Below are positions 36,065-44,579 of a DNA stretch of 64,000 nt, in pieces. Numbering within the stretch: position 1 is the first letter of the stretch; every line of letters begins with the position of its first letter. The position numbers and the translations under genes are program-made. Under the pieces are notes generated by a model. That model was not told the DNA's origin, did not search any database, and saw only the letters and a program-made list of their open reading frames with translations. Origin of the DNA: VXYL01 sp965243095 (GTDB lineage Bacteria; Pseudomonadota; Gammaproteobacteria; Pseudomonadales; Azotimanducaceae); contig OZ251530.1 of the NCBI GenBank assembly GCA_965243095.1, positions 1,116,001 through 1,180,000 on the forward strand, in the 5' to 3' direction.

Positions 36065-37695
36065 GGGCGCAACCGCATCACCCGCACCGGCAACCCGCGC
36101 TGTTGCAGCGCCTCGATCCACAGGCGCTGATGGGTCTGCAAGCGGTCGTTCGGGCCTTTTACTTCGACGAACTCGTAGCGGCCGGGCGCGTACACCACCG
36201 TCAGGTCGGGGAAGCCGGAACGCTTGCCGGCCAAGTCGTCGCGCACGATCTCCACCAACGCCCGCAGATGCTCCTCGGGCAACGCCTCAATCACCGCTTC
36301 CGCCACGGCCGGCGTCATTCGACGCCAGTTGAACAGGCGGTTGGCCGTGCCGGCCTTGGCGCACACGGCGGCGCGCAGGCGCGGTTTCAGGGGCGCGGCG
36401 AGCGGGTCCTCGCACACGCCGGCGCGCACGGCGAAGAAATCCGGCCAGAACAGATCCACCGGCGCGGTTTGGAACGGGTGTACGAAGGCGCCCGGCACCG
36501 GCGCGAACAGCCACGACCAGTAGGCGAGCGCGAACAACCCCATCGGCAGGTTGTTCTCCAAGTGCCAGCCCGTGCCGCCATCTGCTGTGAGCACACCAAG
36601 CGCGTATGCTTCGACGGAGGCGCCGGCACCCGCCAAACCGTGCTCCACGGTGGGCACCGGCGTGCGCCGGGCGAAGCTGCCGAAGCGCATTGCGAAATCC
36701 GCCTCCATCGCGTTGCCGGGGCTGTCCAGAACGGTCGTTCGCAGCCCTTCCACGCCCTCGGAATCCTGCAAACGGCGCAGAATCCTCATGCGCCGCTCGC
36801 GCGCCGGGGGCTGGGTGGAGCGGCGGTAGCAAGAGAGGGCTTCGTCGAACGCGCCGGCGCGTTCCAGATTTCTGCCGAGGCGCCCCAGCACACGGCTGCG
36901 CCGCCGTTCGCGCAGGCGATCCGGCTCGATGTGCCAAAGCAAGTCCAGCAGCGGCGGCACCCGTTCGCGCACCGCGGCCGGGGCCGGTCGGCCGCCCAGC
37001 GCCCGCACTTCGTCCTCGGCGGCGAGCAGCGCCAAGTACCGTTCCAACGCGGCGCGGTCGCGGAACTGGCGGGTTTCGGCGCACAGCGGCACCGGCTCGT
37101 AGCGGTGGACGCCGAGGTCGCGCATCACGAAGGTGCGCAGTTCGCCGTGGCGCGAGCCGAAAAACAGCAGGTGATAGAGGGAGAGCGCCGGCGCGGCGAC
37201 ATGCGCCCAACCGCAGCGGCGCCGCAAACGCCAGCGGGCGAAATCGGCGGGCACATGCGCCGTGATTCGCGCCACGCACTCGGACCTGCGGGCGTTGGCG
37301 AGCGCCAGCTCCCGGAACACGCCGCGCAGCTCGTCCACGGTGAAGAGGGCGAGAATCGCCGACAACGGCGCCCGCGCGTTGCGTTCCACCAGGCGAGCGG
37401 CTTGCAGCGCCGCCAAGGCGGTGTCGGCATCGCCCACCTCGTCGTAGCGCAAGGTGTCTTCGCGCAGCAACGCGCGGCTGCGGCCGATCATCCGCGCCAG
37501 CAGGCGCTGCGCGGCGGCGGGGAGGTTCCGAACGCCCTCGCCGAAGGCGCGTTCCTCCGCTGTGAGGAGGTCGGCGTAGCGGGCAAGCACCGTCTCCACC
37601 AGCAGCAAGAGGTTGGTGGCGTAGTAGTGGGGCGGCGGCGGCGCGCGCGGGTGCAAGCGCACCGGCCCGGTCGCTAAGGCGTCGTTTCGCAACAA
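36061..37695 (-). CDS. FAN1-like structure-specific nuclease with VRR-NUC domain
   Basis: Bacterial FAN1 homologues cut 5' flaps and help resolve interstrand crosslinks. The protein has a helical N-terminal part (YYATNLLLLVETVLARYADLL), a middle SAP/TPR-like region, and a C-terminal VRR-NUC domain with GFPDLTVVY...YEFVEVKGPNDRLQTHQ, giving the PD...ExK catalytic residues. No ATG fits. TTG 37695 with GAGGA ahead gives ~544 residues, and GTG 37662 gives 533. The frame extends upstream through the repeat at 37752 but that part is not coding-like. It is coupled to the helicase downstream. Confidence 0.85.
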   Translation of the reverse strand: MLRNDALATGPVRLHPRAPPPPHYYATNLLLLVETVLARYADLLTAEERAFGEGVRNLPAAAQRLLARMIGRSRALLREDTLRYDEVGDADTALAALQAARLVERNARAPLSAILALFTVDELRGVFRELALANARRSECVARITAHVPADFARWRLRRRCGWAHVAAPALSLYHLLFFGSRHGELRTFVMRDLGVHRYEPVPLCAETRQFRDRAALERYLALLAAEDEVRALGGRPAPAAVRERVPPLLDLLWHIEPDRLRERRRSRVLGRLGRNLERAGAFDEALSCYRRSTQPPARERRMRILRRLQDSEGVEGLRTTVLDSPGNAMEADFAMRFGSFARRTPVPTVEHGLAGAGASVEAYALGVLTADGGTGWHLENNLPMGLFALAYWSWLFAPVPGAFVHPFQTAPVDLFWPDFFAVRAGVCEDPLAAPLKPRLRAAVCAKAGTANRLFNWRRMTPAVAEAVIEALPEEHLRALVEIVRDDLAGKRSGFPDLTVVYAPGRYEFVEVKGPNDRLQTHQRLWIEALQQRGLPVRVMRLRP

Positions 37696-37751
37696 CCCGA
37701 GTCCTCGCGGGTGGGGGTTGGATGTTAGGGTTTGTATGCCCGTACAGCAAG

Positions 37752-37800
37752 AGGCAGGCGTTCCGCCTGCATTGCGGGCGAGACGCCCGCGCTCCCAGGA
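37752..37800. repeat. twin-palindrome intergenic repeat, copy 2
   Basis: GCAGGCG-TTC-CGCCTGC followed by GCGGGCG-AGA-CGCCCGC and the boundary CGCTCCCA. It sits in the gap between the divergent FAN1-like and CinA-like genes, so it cannot be a terminator for either and may influence promoters or bind nucleoid proteins. Confidence 0.8.
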
Positions 37801-37819
37801 ACTTGGTAGCATGGCGGGC

Positions 37820-38566
37820 ATGAGCGAGCGAGTGGTTACCGCGTGCGTGCTGGTGATCGGCAACGAGATTCTGTCCGGGCGCACCCAGGACGCCAACCTG
37901 CAGCACATCGCCTTGGTGCTCGGCGAACAGGGGGTGCGCGTGCGCGAGGCGCGCGTCGTCCCCGACGTGGAGGACGTCATCGTGCAAGCGCTGAACGAGA
38001 CGCGCGCGCAGTTCGACTACGTCCTCACCACCGGCGGCATCGGCCCCACCCACGACGACATCACCGTCGATTGCGTGGCCAAGGCGTTCGGCGTGCCGCT
38101 GGTGACGAGCGAAACCATCGCCGCCCGCATCCGCGCAAGGCCGGCGCCGCCGGAGGTGATGGCGTCGCGGCTGCGCATGGCGCGGATTCCCCGCGGCGCC
38201 ACGCTCATCGACAATCCCACCGGCGGGCCGCAGGGCTTCCGCGTGGACAACGTCTTGGTGATGGCCGGCATTCCGTCCGTGATGCGGGCGATGCTCTCCG
38301 GCGTGCGGTTGGACGGCGGCGCGGTGGTGCGTTCGCGTTCGGTCACCGCGTACCTAGGCGAAAGCGAAGTGGCGACCGGCCTTGAGCACATTCAGCAGGC
38401 GTATCCGCACGTCGATCTCGGCAGCTACCCGTTCGCCCGCGAAGGCAAATACGGCACCACACTGGTGCTGCGCGGCACGGACGCGCAAGCGCTAGGCGCG
38501 ATGCTGGAGGAGGTGAAACAGCTTATTGTGGCGGCCGGGGAGGTGCCGCGAGAGGTCGAAGAGTAG
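37820..38566 (+). CDS. CinA N-terminal/MoaB-Mog-like molybdopterin-binding domain protein
   Basis: The 248-residue protein has VLVIGNEILSGRTQDANL and TTGGIGPTHDDIT, the signature of the CinA N-terminal (COG1058) domain. The C-terminal nicotinamide-deamidase domain of full CinA is absent. The ATG at 37820 (MSERVVTAC) is the probable start, with ATG 37811 close by. Standalone COG1058 proteins occur widely and have been linked to ADP-ribose or NAD-related hydrolysis. The function here is unproven. Confidence 0.85.
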   Translation: MSERVVTACVLVIGNEILSGRTQDANLQHIALVLGEQGVRVREARVVPDVEDVIVQALNETRAQFDYVLTTGGIGPTHDDITVDCVAKAFGVPLVTSETIAARIRARPAPPEVMASRLRMARIPRGATLIDNPTGGPQGFRVDNVLVMAGIPSVMRAMLSGVRLDGGAVVRSRSVTAYLGESEVATGLEHIQQAYPHVDLGSYPFAREGKYGTTLVLRGTDAQALGAMLEEVKQLIVAAGEVPREVEE

Positions 38567-38608
38567 CGCGAAAGCCATCGAGCTTGCGGCGAGCCGCCTA
38601 GCGCCAAA

Positions 38609-39343
38609 TCAATTGCCGAAATCCCGTTCCTGCTGTTCGATGATCAACCGGACGCGCTCCTCCTCCTCTCGCGCTTCGGCCTCGGCGACTCGCGCTCGCG
38701 CGGCGAAGTAGTCGTCCAGCGCATCGAGCGTGTGTTTGTCCAAGTCCTCCTTGAAGAAGCAGCCAAGCCGCTTGATGTGGCTGTGCGTCGGGCGAACCAT
38801 CTGGCAAACCACGCCGGTGCGGCGTTCGCCGTATTTGCTCTTGAACTCCTCCACCACTTCCTCGAAGTACGGCACATGTTGTTCCGGAATGCGCTGCCAG
38901 ATGGTGTCGAAGTAGCTCTTGATGCGCCTTGAGCTCTTGTCCGCGGCGGCGACGCCCAGCCAACCCACGGCCTGCGAGGTGTCTCGTTCCACTTCGCCAA
39001 GGCCGTAGGCGTATATGTGGCTCACTTTCACCTGCGAAGGCTTGAAGCCGCGTTCCGCGGTGTTGAGCAGGTACGGGAACGCTTCTTTGATTTTCTTGTC
39101 GGCGTAGAGTCGGTGCCCGGTGGCCAGCTCCTTGTAAATGCGCCGCCGATCCGCCTCGTTGAGAACGAGGCGCTCGCCCACGACCTCCACGACCTCCACC
39201 GGGCGCTCCGGCGCAGTCGCGGTTTGCGCCGGTTCCGATGGCGATTCCCCGGCACCGGCCGGCGCGTCGGCCGCCGCGTGCGATGCGAGCATCGCGCACG
39301 CCACAAGGCAGGCGCACGTTGGCAGCAGCGTAGCAAGCCGCAT
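38609..39343 (-). CDS. secreted Sel1/TPR-like periplasmic protein
   Basis: The 244-residue product starts at ATG 39343 (MRLATLLPTCACLVACAM...), with a signal peptide that ends near SHAAADA. Upstream ATG codons give a slightly longer form. The mature part has a Sel1-like helical repeat (AFPYLLNTAERGFKPSQVKVSHIYAYGLG, AVGWLGVAAADK) and a charged C-terminal coiled coil. Two cysteines (VVCQM, LGCFF) may form a disulfide. The role is unknown; such proteins often scaffold envelope complexes. Confidence 0.75.
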   Translation of the reverse strand: MRLATLLPTCACLVACAMLASHAAADAPAGAGESPSEPAQTATAPERPVEVVEVVGERLVLNEADRRRIYKELATGHRLYADKKIKEAFPYLLNTAERGFKPSQVKVSHIYAYGLGEVERDTSQAVGWLGVAAADKSSRRIKSYFDTIWQRIPEQHVPYFEEVVEEFKSKYGERRTGVVCQMVRPTHSHIKRLGCFFKEDLDKHTLDALDDYFAARARVAEAEAREEEERVRLIIEQQERDFGN

Positions 39344-39376
39344 GGCAGACCCATCCCCCATCAAACGCGCCGGATT

Positions 39377-40240
39377 CTACACCCCGTCAAACACCTGCAC
39401 CACGTCGATTCGTTCTTCCGCCGCCGCACGTCTCGCCGGCAGCCCCTCGTTCAACGAACCGGAGCGGAAGCCGCCCAAATCCAAGGCCACGTAGCGATAG
39501 CCGGCCTCGCGCACCCGCCGCTGCACCTCTTCGCGCTGTTGCAGCGCCAGCGGCAGCTCCTCCGCCACCAGCTCGATGCGCGCCACGGATTCGTGATGCC
39601 GCACGCGGAACTGCGTGAAGCCGAGCGCCGCCAAGGCGTCCTCGGCCGCCTCCACCTGCGCCAGCCGCGCCTCGGTGATGTGCGAACCGTACGGGAATCG
39701 GCTCGACAAACAGGCGGCTTGCGGCTTCTCCGCGTTCTCCAAACCCAAGTGCGCGGCCAGCGCCCGCACGTCCGCCTTGGCGAATCCGGCGTCCACCAGC
39801 GGTGCCACCACGTTGTGCGCCGCCGCCGCGACGAGGCCCGGGCGGTGGTCGCCCAGATCGTCGGTGTTCGTGCCGTTGGCGATGTGCTCGAAGCCCTCCT
39901 CGGCGGCGATGCGCGCCAGCGCCTCGTAGAGCGTCGTCTTGCAATAGAAGCAACGATACACCGGGTTGGCGCGGTACTCGGCCTTGGCCACTTCGTCGGT
40001 GACGATGACGCGATGCCGCATGCCCCACTTCTCCGCCAGCTCTCCGGCCAGCGCGAGGTCGCTGCGCTTGAGGCTTTGCGAGCCGGAGGTGACTGCCAGC
40101 GCGTTCGGCCCCAGCGTCCGCGCCGCCACGAACGCCACCAGCGAACTGTCCACCCCCCCGGAGAACGCCACCACCACGCGCCCGAGCTCGCGCAGGCGGG
40201 CTTGCAGGGCTTCGTATTTGGCGCGCAGGTCGTCGTTCAT
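39377..40240 (-). CDS. larE: ATP-dependent sacrificial sulfur transferase LarE
   Basis: LarE adenylates and then sulfurates pyridinium bis-carboxylate to make the nickel-pincer cofactor of lactate racemase-type enzymes. The 287-residue protein has the PP-loop SGGVDSSLVAF, CFYCKTTLYEAL and the conserved Cys in AACLSSRFPYG. LarB, LarC and LarA are not next to it. The start is ATG 40240 (MNDDLRAKYEA), 15 bases after the tRNA-Met gene on the same strand, suggesting joint transcription. Confidence 0.9.
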   Translation of the reverse strand: MNDDLRAKYEALQARLRELGRVVVAFSGGVDSSLVAFVAARTLGPNALAVTSGSQSLKRSDLALAGELAEKWGMRHRVIVTDEVAKAEYRANPVYRCFYCKTTLYEALARIAAEEGFEHIANGTNTDDLGDHRPGLVAAAAHNVVAPLVDAGFAKADVRALAAHLGLENAEKPQAACLSSRFPYGSHITEARLAQVEAAEDALAALGFTQFRVRHHESVARIELVAEELPLALQQREEVQRRVREAGYRYVALDLGGFRSGSLNEGLPARRAAAEERIDVVQVFDGV

Positions 40241-40255
40241 CTGGCTAGGCCGTGA

Positions 40256-40332
40256 TGGTAGCTGCGATTGGACTTGAACCAATGACCCCAGCATTATGAA
40301 TGCTGTGCTCTAACCAACTGAGCTACGCAGCC
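40256..40332 (-). tRNA. tRNA-Met (elongator type, anticodon CAT)
   Basis: The 77-base cloverleaf is complete, including an encoded CCA. The acceptor stem GGCTGCG pairs with CGCAGCT (one G-U pair). The D arm is GCTCAGTTGGTTAGAGC. The anticodon arm is CAGCA-TTCATAA-TGCTG and the T arm is ATTGG-TTCAAGT-CCAAT. The sequence resembles the elongator methionine tRNA rather than the initiator because the acceptor stem is fully paired. The same anticodon is used by tRNA-Ile2, so the identity should be confirmed by a tRNA search tool. Confidence 0.95.
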
Positions 40333-40374
40333 CCGGTCGGCGGCGCGCATTGTGGTGACGACAGGCCGCGGATG

Positions 40375-40764
40375 TCAAGTGCGGGAACGAGACGCAACCC
40401 GCGCCCAGCCGCCGCGCAAGCTGCAACCGATGGCGATGCCCACGCCGTCGGGCAGCAAATCCACCAAGTCGCCGCTGCGTCCGGCTACGAATAGCTGCGC
40501 CACCTCGATGACGACGCCGAAGGCCAGCATCCAAAGCACCGCGGCCACCACGCATCGCGCCGCGGAGTCGATGCCGCGGTCCGGCCACCGGAGGTGCGCT
40601 TGGAACAGCGCCGTCGTCAGGTAGGCGAACGCGCAGACATGCGCGATCCAACCGCTCAAGCCGGCGACGACCCCGATCGGATCCGGCGTAACGGCCACCG
40701 CCATGCAAATCGCCAGCGGCACCCAGAACGCCGCGAGCACGAAAGCCCGGCCAAGGAGTTGCAC
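40375..40764 (-). CDS. VanZ-like membrane protein
   Basis: This 129-residue protein has about four hydrophobic helices (FVLAAFWVPLAICMAVAV, WIAHVCAFAYLTTALF, CVVAAVLWMLAFGVVIEVAQLF and a terminal segment). The family motif IEVAQLFVAGRSGDLVDLLPDGVGI is intact. VanZ-like proteins are small inner-membrane proteins of unknown biochemical role, often near envelope or glycan genes. It lies upstream of the tRNA-Met on the same strand and just after fabV. Confidence 0.82.
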   Translation of the reverse strand: MQLLGRAFVLAAFWVPLAICMAVAVTPDPIGVVAGLSGWIAHVCAFAYLTTALFQAHLRWPDRGIDSAARCVVAAVLWMLAFGVVIEVAQLFVAGRSGDLVDLLPDGVGIAIGCSLRGGWARVASRSRT

Positions 40765-40771
40765 GGCCCGC

Positions 40772-41944
40772 TCAAAGCTCGCGGGGATCCACGTCGGCGT
40801 CGTAGTCCACGCCGGCCAAGCCGAAACCGAACAGCGCCAGAAACTCCTCGCGGAACCGCTCCAAGTCCGCCAATTCGGCGAGATTGCCGGTTTCCACGCG
40901 CGCCCAGCGGCGGCGCACCTCGGCTTGCACGGCCTCCGCCAACTCGCGGTTGTCCGCGCGCAACCGGCCCGCTTCGTCCACGGGCATGGCGTCGCCGTAC
41001 AGGCCGTCGCGGAACAGCCGGTCGATGTGTTCCACGCAGGATTCGTGGGTGCCCGCCTCGCGCATCACGCGGAACAGCAATGAAATGTAGAGCGGCACCA
41101 CCGGGATGGCGGTGCTCGCTTGGCTGACGATGGCTTTCAGCACGGCCACCCTTGCCCGGCCGCCGCTGTCCGCTAGCCGCTCGTTGATCGACGCGCACAC
41201 CCGATCCACATCGGCCTTGGCGCGCCCGAGTGTGCCCTCGCGGTAGATGCGCGCAGTCAGATCGCTGCCCAGATAGGAGTACGCCACGGTTTGGAATCCC
41301 TCCGCCAACACGCCGCCGGCTTCCAGCGCCCGCACCCATAGCTCCCAATCCTCGCCGCCCATCACCTGCACCGTCGCCGCCGCTTCCGCCTCCGTGGCCG
41401 GTTCCAGCACCACGTCCCGCACGTCGCCCTTGGCGACGTCCAGCGTCTTCACCGCCAACGGCTGGCCGAGGGGCTTGATGGCCGAGCGATGCAGCACGCC
41501 GCTGCGCGGATGCTGGCGCACCGGCGACGCCAAGCTGTACACGAGCAAATCGATCTGGCCGAGGTCGCGCCGGATCGTGGCGACGACGCGTTCCCGCGTT
41601 GCGTCGGCGAACGCATCGCCGTCGATGGTCTTGGCGTAAAGTCCCCGTTCCGCGGCGGCGGCCTCGAAAGCGCGGTTGCTGTACCAGCCGGCGGTGGCGG
41701 TCTTCGTCGCCGTCGGTTCCTTCTCAAGGGAGACGCCCAAGGTGCCGCCTTGACGCCCGAAGCCGGCGGCGATGCGCGATGCCAGCCCGAAACCGCCGGA
41801 GCAGCCGAGCACCAGGGCGTTGCCGCCGTCGCCCCACGCGCCGCGCCGCTCCACCGCGGCGATCTGCCGCCGCACGTTGGCGCGGCACCCGGCCGGGTGC
41901 GCGGTGGTGCAGATGAACCCGCGTATGCGCGGCTTGACGATCAC
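40772..41944 (-). CDS. fabV: enoyl-ACP/trans-2-enoyl-CoA reductase FabV
   Basis: FabV is the NADH-dependent, triclosan-resistant enoyl reductase of fatty-acid elongation. The 390-residue protein starts GTG 41944 (VIVKPRIRGFICTTAHP), overlapping the upstream stop (GTGA). It has the Rossmann loop LVLGCSGGFGLASRIA and the segment IDLLVYSLASPVR. The active-site Tyr-x8-Lys pattern of FabV is expected around AYSYLGSDLTARIYREGTLGRAK, where the tyrosines and lysine are present. Length and motifs agree with the family. Confidence 0.95.
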   Translation of the reverse strand: MIVKPRIRGFICTTAHPAGCRANVRRQIAAVERRGAWGDGGNALVLGCSGGFGLASRIAAGFGRQGGTLGVSLEKEPTATKTATAGWYSNRAFEAAAAERGLYAKTIDGDAFADATRERVVATIRRDLGQIDLLVYSLASPVRQHPRSGVLHRSAIKPLGQPLAVKTLDVAKGDVRDVVLEPATEAEAAATVQVMGGEDWELWVRALEAGGVLAEGFQTVAYSYLGSDLTARIYREGTLGRAKADVDRVCASINERLADSGGRARVAVLKAIVSQASTAIPVVPLYISLLFRVMREAGTHESCVEHIDRLFRDGLYGDAMPVDEAGRLRADNRELAEAVQAEVRRRWARVETGNLAELADLERFREEFLALFGFGLAGVDYDADVDPREL

Positions 41945-42402
41945 TTGGCGGGCGCCACCAGGCAGTACACGTCCGTGCGGCGTTTGGCCGGATCGTCGTG
42001 CCAATCGCCGTACACCTCCCAGTTCACCCCGGCCGGCGCGTGGCCGTGCTCGGCGCACCACTCGAACACGCCGCGATAGACGCTCGGCAAGGCGTCGTAT
42101 TCGCCGTAGTGGAAGGTGTGCGCGGCCGTGCCGCCGGGCGTTTCGCATAGCACGACGTCGCCCTCCACCGCCACCGGCGTGGAGACTTGCACCCCCACTT
42201 CCACGTCCATCCGGCCGTCCGGCCGCGGCCGGTACAACCACACGTTGTGCCCCGTCCCAGTGACGCCTTGTGCGCGGACGAACGCCCACACCGCGTCCAT
42301 CTTGGTGATCATCTTGGCCGGGATGTCCGCCATCGCCACGTCGCCGGTTACGGCCACAAGCTGCTGCGGCCGCACCTCCTGCAAGCCGATTGGATTCGCC
42401 AT
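41941..42402 (-). CDS. GyrI-like/AraC effector-binding domain protein
   Basis: The 153-residue protein starts ATG 42402 (MANPIGLQEVRPQQLVAV) behind a GGGGAGG ribosome site. It has the fold pattern of GyrI/BmrR-type small-molecule-binding domains (VWAFVRAQGV...HNVWLYRP, and the GVNWEVYGDW terminal motif). It is coupled to fabV. Its first codons and upstream DNA are duplicated at 44461-44551. The ligand is unknown. Confidence 0.75.
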   Translation of the reverse strand: MANPIGLQEVRPQQLVAVTGDVAMADIPAKMITKMDAVWAFVRAQGVTGTGHNVWLYRPRPDGRMDVEVGVQVSTPVAVEGDVVLCETPGGTAAHTFHYGEYDALPSVYRGVFEWCAEHGHAPAGVNWEVYGDWHDDPAKRRTDVYCLVAPAK

Positions 42403-42498
42403 CGCGCCTCCCCGTGTTGTCGCTGAGCGTTGTGCAAGTAGCATTGCACGTCACGCAGCCGCACCGCAACCACGGGTTGCGCCGCAACCGCAAGGTCG
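42392..42498. repeat. direct repeat, first copy (5' end of the GyrI-like gene and upstream DNA)
   Basis: About 90-107 bases starting GGATTCGCC and ending CAAGGTCG recur at 44461-44551 with most positions the same (for example GCATTGCACGTCACGCAGCC). This copy carries an extra ~17 bases that include the palindrome GCAACC-ACG-GGTTGC. The copies bracket the first membrane-protein gene (42682-44445). Confidence 0.85.
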
Positions 42499-42681
42499 CA
42501 CGACAGCGCCAACCCGTGCTTTTGCCGCCAGCGAGCCGGCGGTAAACTGTGCGAATTCGCCCGGTGCCAAGGCCCTCGGCATGTCCGAACACTCCATCAC
42601 GCGCTCCCGCTCAGGGCGAAATTGCCCGGTGCGTGACGCAGCTAGTTTGCTTTCTTCGGTGGCCAGATCGGTCGTTGCACG

Positions 42682-44445
42682 ATGAACCGGCGGGGCCCGC
42701 GGCGATGGATCAAGCTTCGGGCCGTTGGTGCGTATGTTGCCGTAGCGGCGCTGGCTATCGGCTTTTTCGTGTTGCTGCACCACGTTGGCAATCAGCTTCC
42801 GGCAGCGTTGGCCGCGGAGCGCATTGAGACCGAGTTCGCCGCAGAGCGGGTGGCTTGGGGCACGCGCCGCCCCACCTACTACAACTTCCGTGTTTGGGAG
42901 TACTGCTTCTTTTCCGGTGCCGTGTTGGCCGGATCTCGAAACCAAGGCCACGAGCCGCTGCGGGGCGCTTTGGCGCCGTGGGGCATCCGCGAGCCGCCCG
43001 CCGGGGAAGGCCGACTTTGCGACGTCTTGCGTGTCGCACTCCGCATGGGCAAGGATATGGGTGCCGCAGCAGATGCCGAAGCGGTGTGGCTTCGCCTTCC
43101 CCATCGTCAGTGGTTTGGTGCCAAAGCGCTGTATGCGATTGGATTGCGCTACTTGGCGGTTCACGAATACCACGAGTTCATCCGCAAGGCCACCTATGCC
43201 GCCTATGCGCTGCTTGCGGCCGCGCTGCTGGTTCTCGGTTGGCGTGTCCTGTTGGTGGCCAGCCCGGTGTTGCTGTGTGGCGTGTGGTTTTCGGGTGTTG
43301 ACGACCTGTCGGATGTTGCCAAGGGCACGCCGTATGTATGGGCCATTCTTACGCCTGCGCTGGTCGCTTTGCTGATTCGTGCTCCGTTCGTGCCGGCATC
43401 CGCGATGCGCCTGTTCTGCTTCTTTGCCGGCATGGTGTCGGCCTATCTGTGGTCGTTCGATGGCGGCAACTTCCTAGCCGCGGCGCTGCTTGGTTTGGTG
43501 GTTTGGTTCGGTTGCGAGACCTCGGCCGTCGCGGCTAGAACTCGGCGCGCCGCGGCTTGCGTCTTGTTGCACATGGGCGGTTTCGTGGCGTCCATCGCTG
43601 CTGGCTGGGCCATCAAAAGCACCGCGGGAAGCGAGCCATTGATGTGGACCGTGGCTTCCGTCCGACGCATCGTTGGGCGCATGGCATCGCCGGATGAGCG
43701 CGACTTGCTGGGCAGAGACGCGGCCACTTGGCTGGAAGTGGTGCCGCTCGGAGTGCCTACCATGGATCTGCTAATGACCCTGTCGGCGATCGCGCTCTTG
43801 GCCGCGCTGCTGTTCGCCGGTTACCAAGCGCGGCATCGCCATTGGCAACCTTTGCAGAATGTACTGTGGACGTTGGGGATGGCGCTCCTTGCCCAAGTTC
43901 ATTTCGTCTTGCCGAACGACAACATGTGGACATCCGTCCGCCTAATGTTCCTGCCGTGGGCGCTTTGCTGGACATGCCTAATCGCCGTGTTGCTGCGAAC
44001 CCCGCGTCCCGCAGCACATGTGCTTTCTCTTGTGGCGCTCGGTGTGGTGTTCCTAGTGGCACAACATGCTTGGCGGCATTTCGCCACGACCGCGTTGCCA
44101 GTGACTGAGGCGAACCGGATCATCCGCGACCGCTACGATGTCCACCTTGCGGACAACCAGCTCATCTACATAAGAAAGCAATGCGATGATTCGGCTATGC
44201 GCCGCAGGTTTTTCTTGCGAATGTGGCCAGTGGATGTTGAGCACCTCCCCCCCAGCCGCGGAGCGTCCGGCTACGTCGACCGCCCCTTCTACTACATCAA
44301 CCATCGATGGTTCTCGTTCGATTCGGCCTGTACGGCCGTTGTGGATCTCCCTCCTTTTCCGATCAAACGGATCAGGACAGGGCAAAGGTGCTGCGACGAA
44401 GACGAGAGCCGTTGGGCCGTGTCCGTAGAAATTGAACGGGCGTGA
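42682..44445 (+). CDS. polytopic membrane protein with C-terminal two-cysteine domain (paralogue 1)
   Basis: The 587-residue protein has an N-terminal helix, a ~120-residue extracytoplasmic loop, about eight or nine further helices, and a C-terminal soluble domain (~482-587). The loop contains YNFRVWEYCFFSGAVLAG. Helices include FFAGMVSAYLWSFDGGNF. The tail has LIYIRKQC, CTAVVDLPPF and IRTGQ, shared with three other proteins in this region. It is homologous along its length to the protein at 50449-52404. I recognise no named family; the layout recalls GT-C-type polytopic glycosyltransferases, but an N-terminal catalytic Asp motif is not obvious. It has no good ribosome site. Confidence 0.8.
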   Translation: MNRRGPRRWIKLRAVGAYVAVAALAIGFFVLLHHVGNQLPAALAAERIETEFAAERVAWGTRRPTYYNFRVWEYCFFSGAVLAGSRNQGHEPLRGALAPWGIREPPAGEGRLCDVLRVALRMGKDMGAAADAEAVWLRLPHRQWFGAKALYAIGLRYLAVHEYHEFIRKATYAAYALLAAALLVLGWRVLLVASPVLLCGVWFSGVDDLSDVAKGTPYVWAILTPALVALLIRAPFVPASAMRLFCFFAGMVSAYLWSFDGGNFLAAALLGLVVWFGCETSAVAARTRRAAACVLLHMGGFVASIAAGWAIKSTAGSEPLMWTVASVRRIVGRMASPDERDLLGRDAATWLEVVPLGVPTMDLLMTLSAIALLAALLFAGYQARHRHWQPLQNVLWTLGMALLAQVHFVLPNDNMWTSVRLMFLPWALCWTCLIAVLLRTPRPAAHVLSLVALGVVFLVAQHAWRHFATTALPVTEANRIIRDRYDVHLADNQLIYIRKQCDDSAMRRRFFLRMWPVDVEHLPPSRGASGYVDRPFYYINHRWFSFDSACTAVVDLPPFPIKRIRTGQRCCDEDESRWAVSVEIERA

Positions 44446-44460
44446 TGCCTCCGGCCACCT

Positions 44461-44551
44461 GGATTCGCCATCGCTTCTCCTGTGTCGTCGCTGAGCGTTG
44501 CCCGAGTAGCATTGCACGTCACGCAGCCGCACCGCAACCGCAAGGTCGTGC
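44461..44551. repeat. direct repeat, second copy (truncated 5' end of the GyrI-like gene)
   Basis: This is the partner of 42392-42498. Read on the minus strand it contains ATGGCGAATCC, the first codons of the GyrI-like protein, followed by unrelated sequence. It is therefore a remnant of that gene's start, not a gene. It now lies directly upstream of the GT39-like gene. Confidence 0.8.
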
Positions 44552-44579
44552 TGCCGATCACCATGCTATAGTGCTCGAC

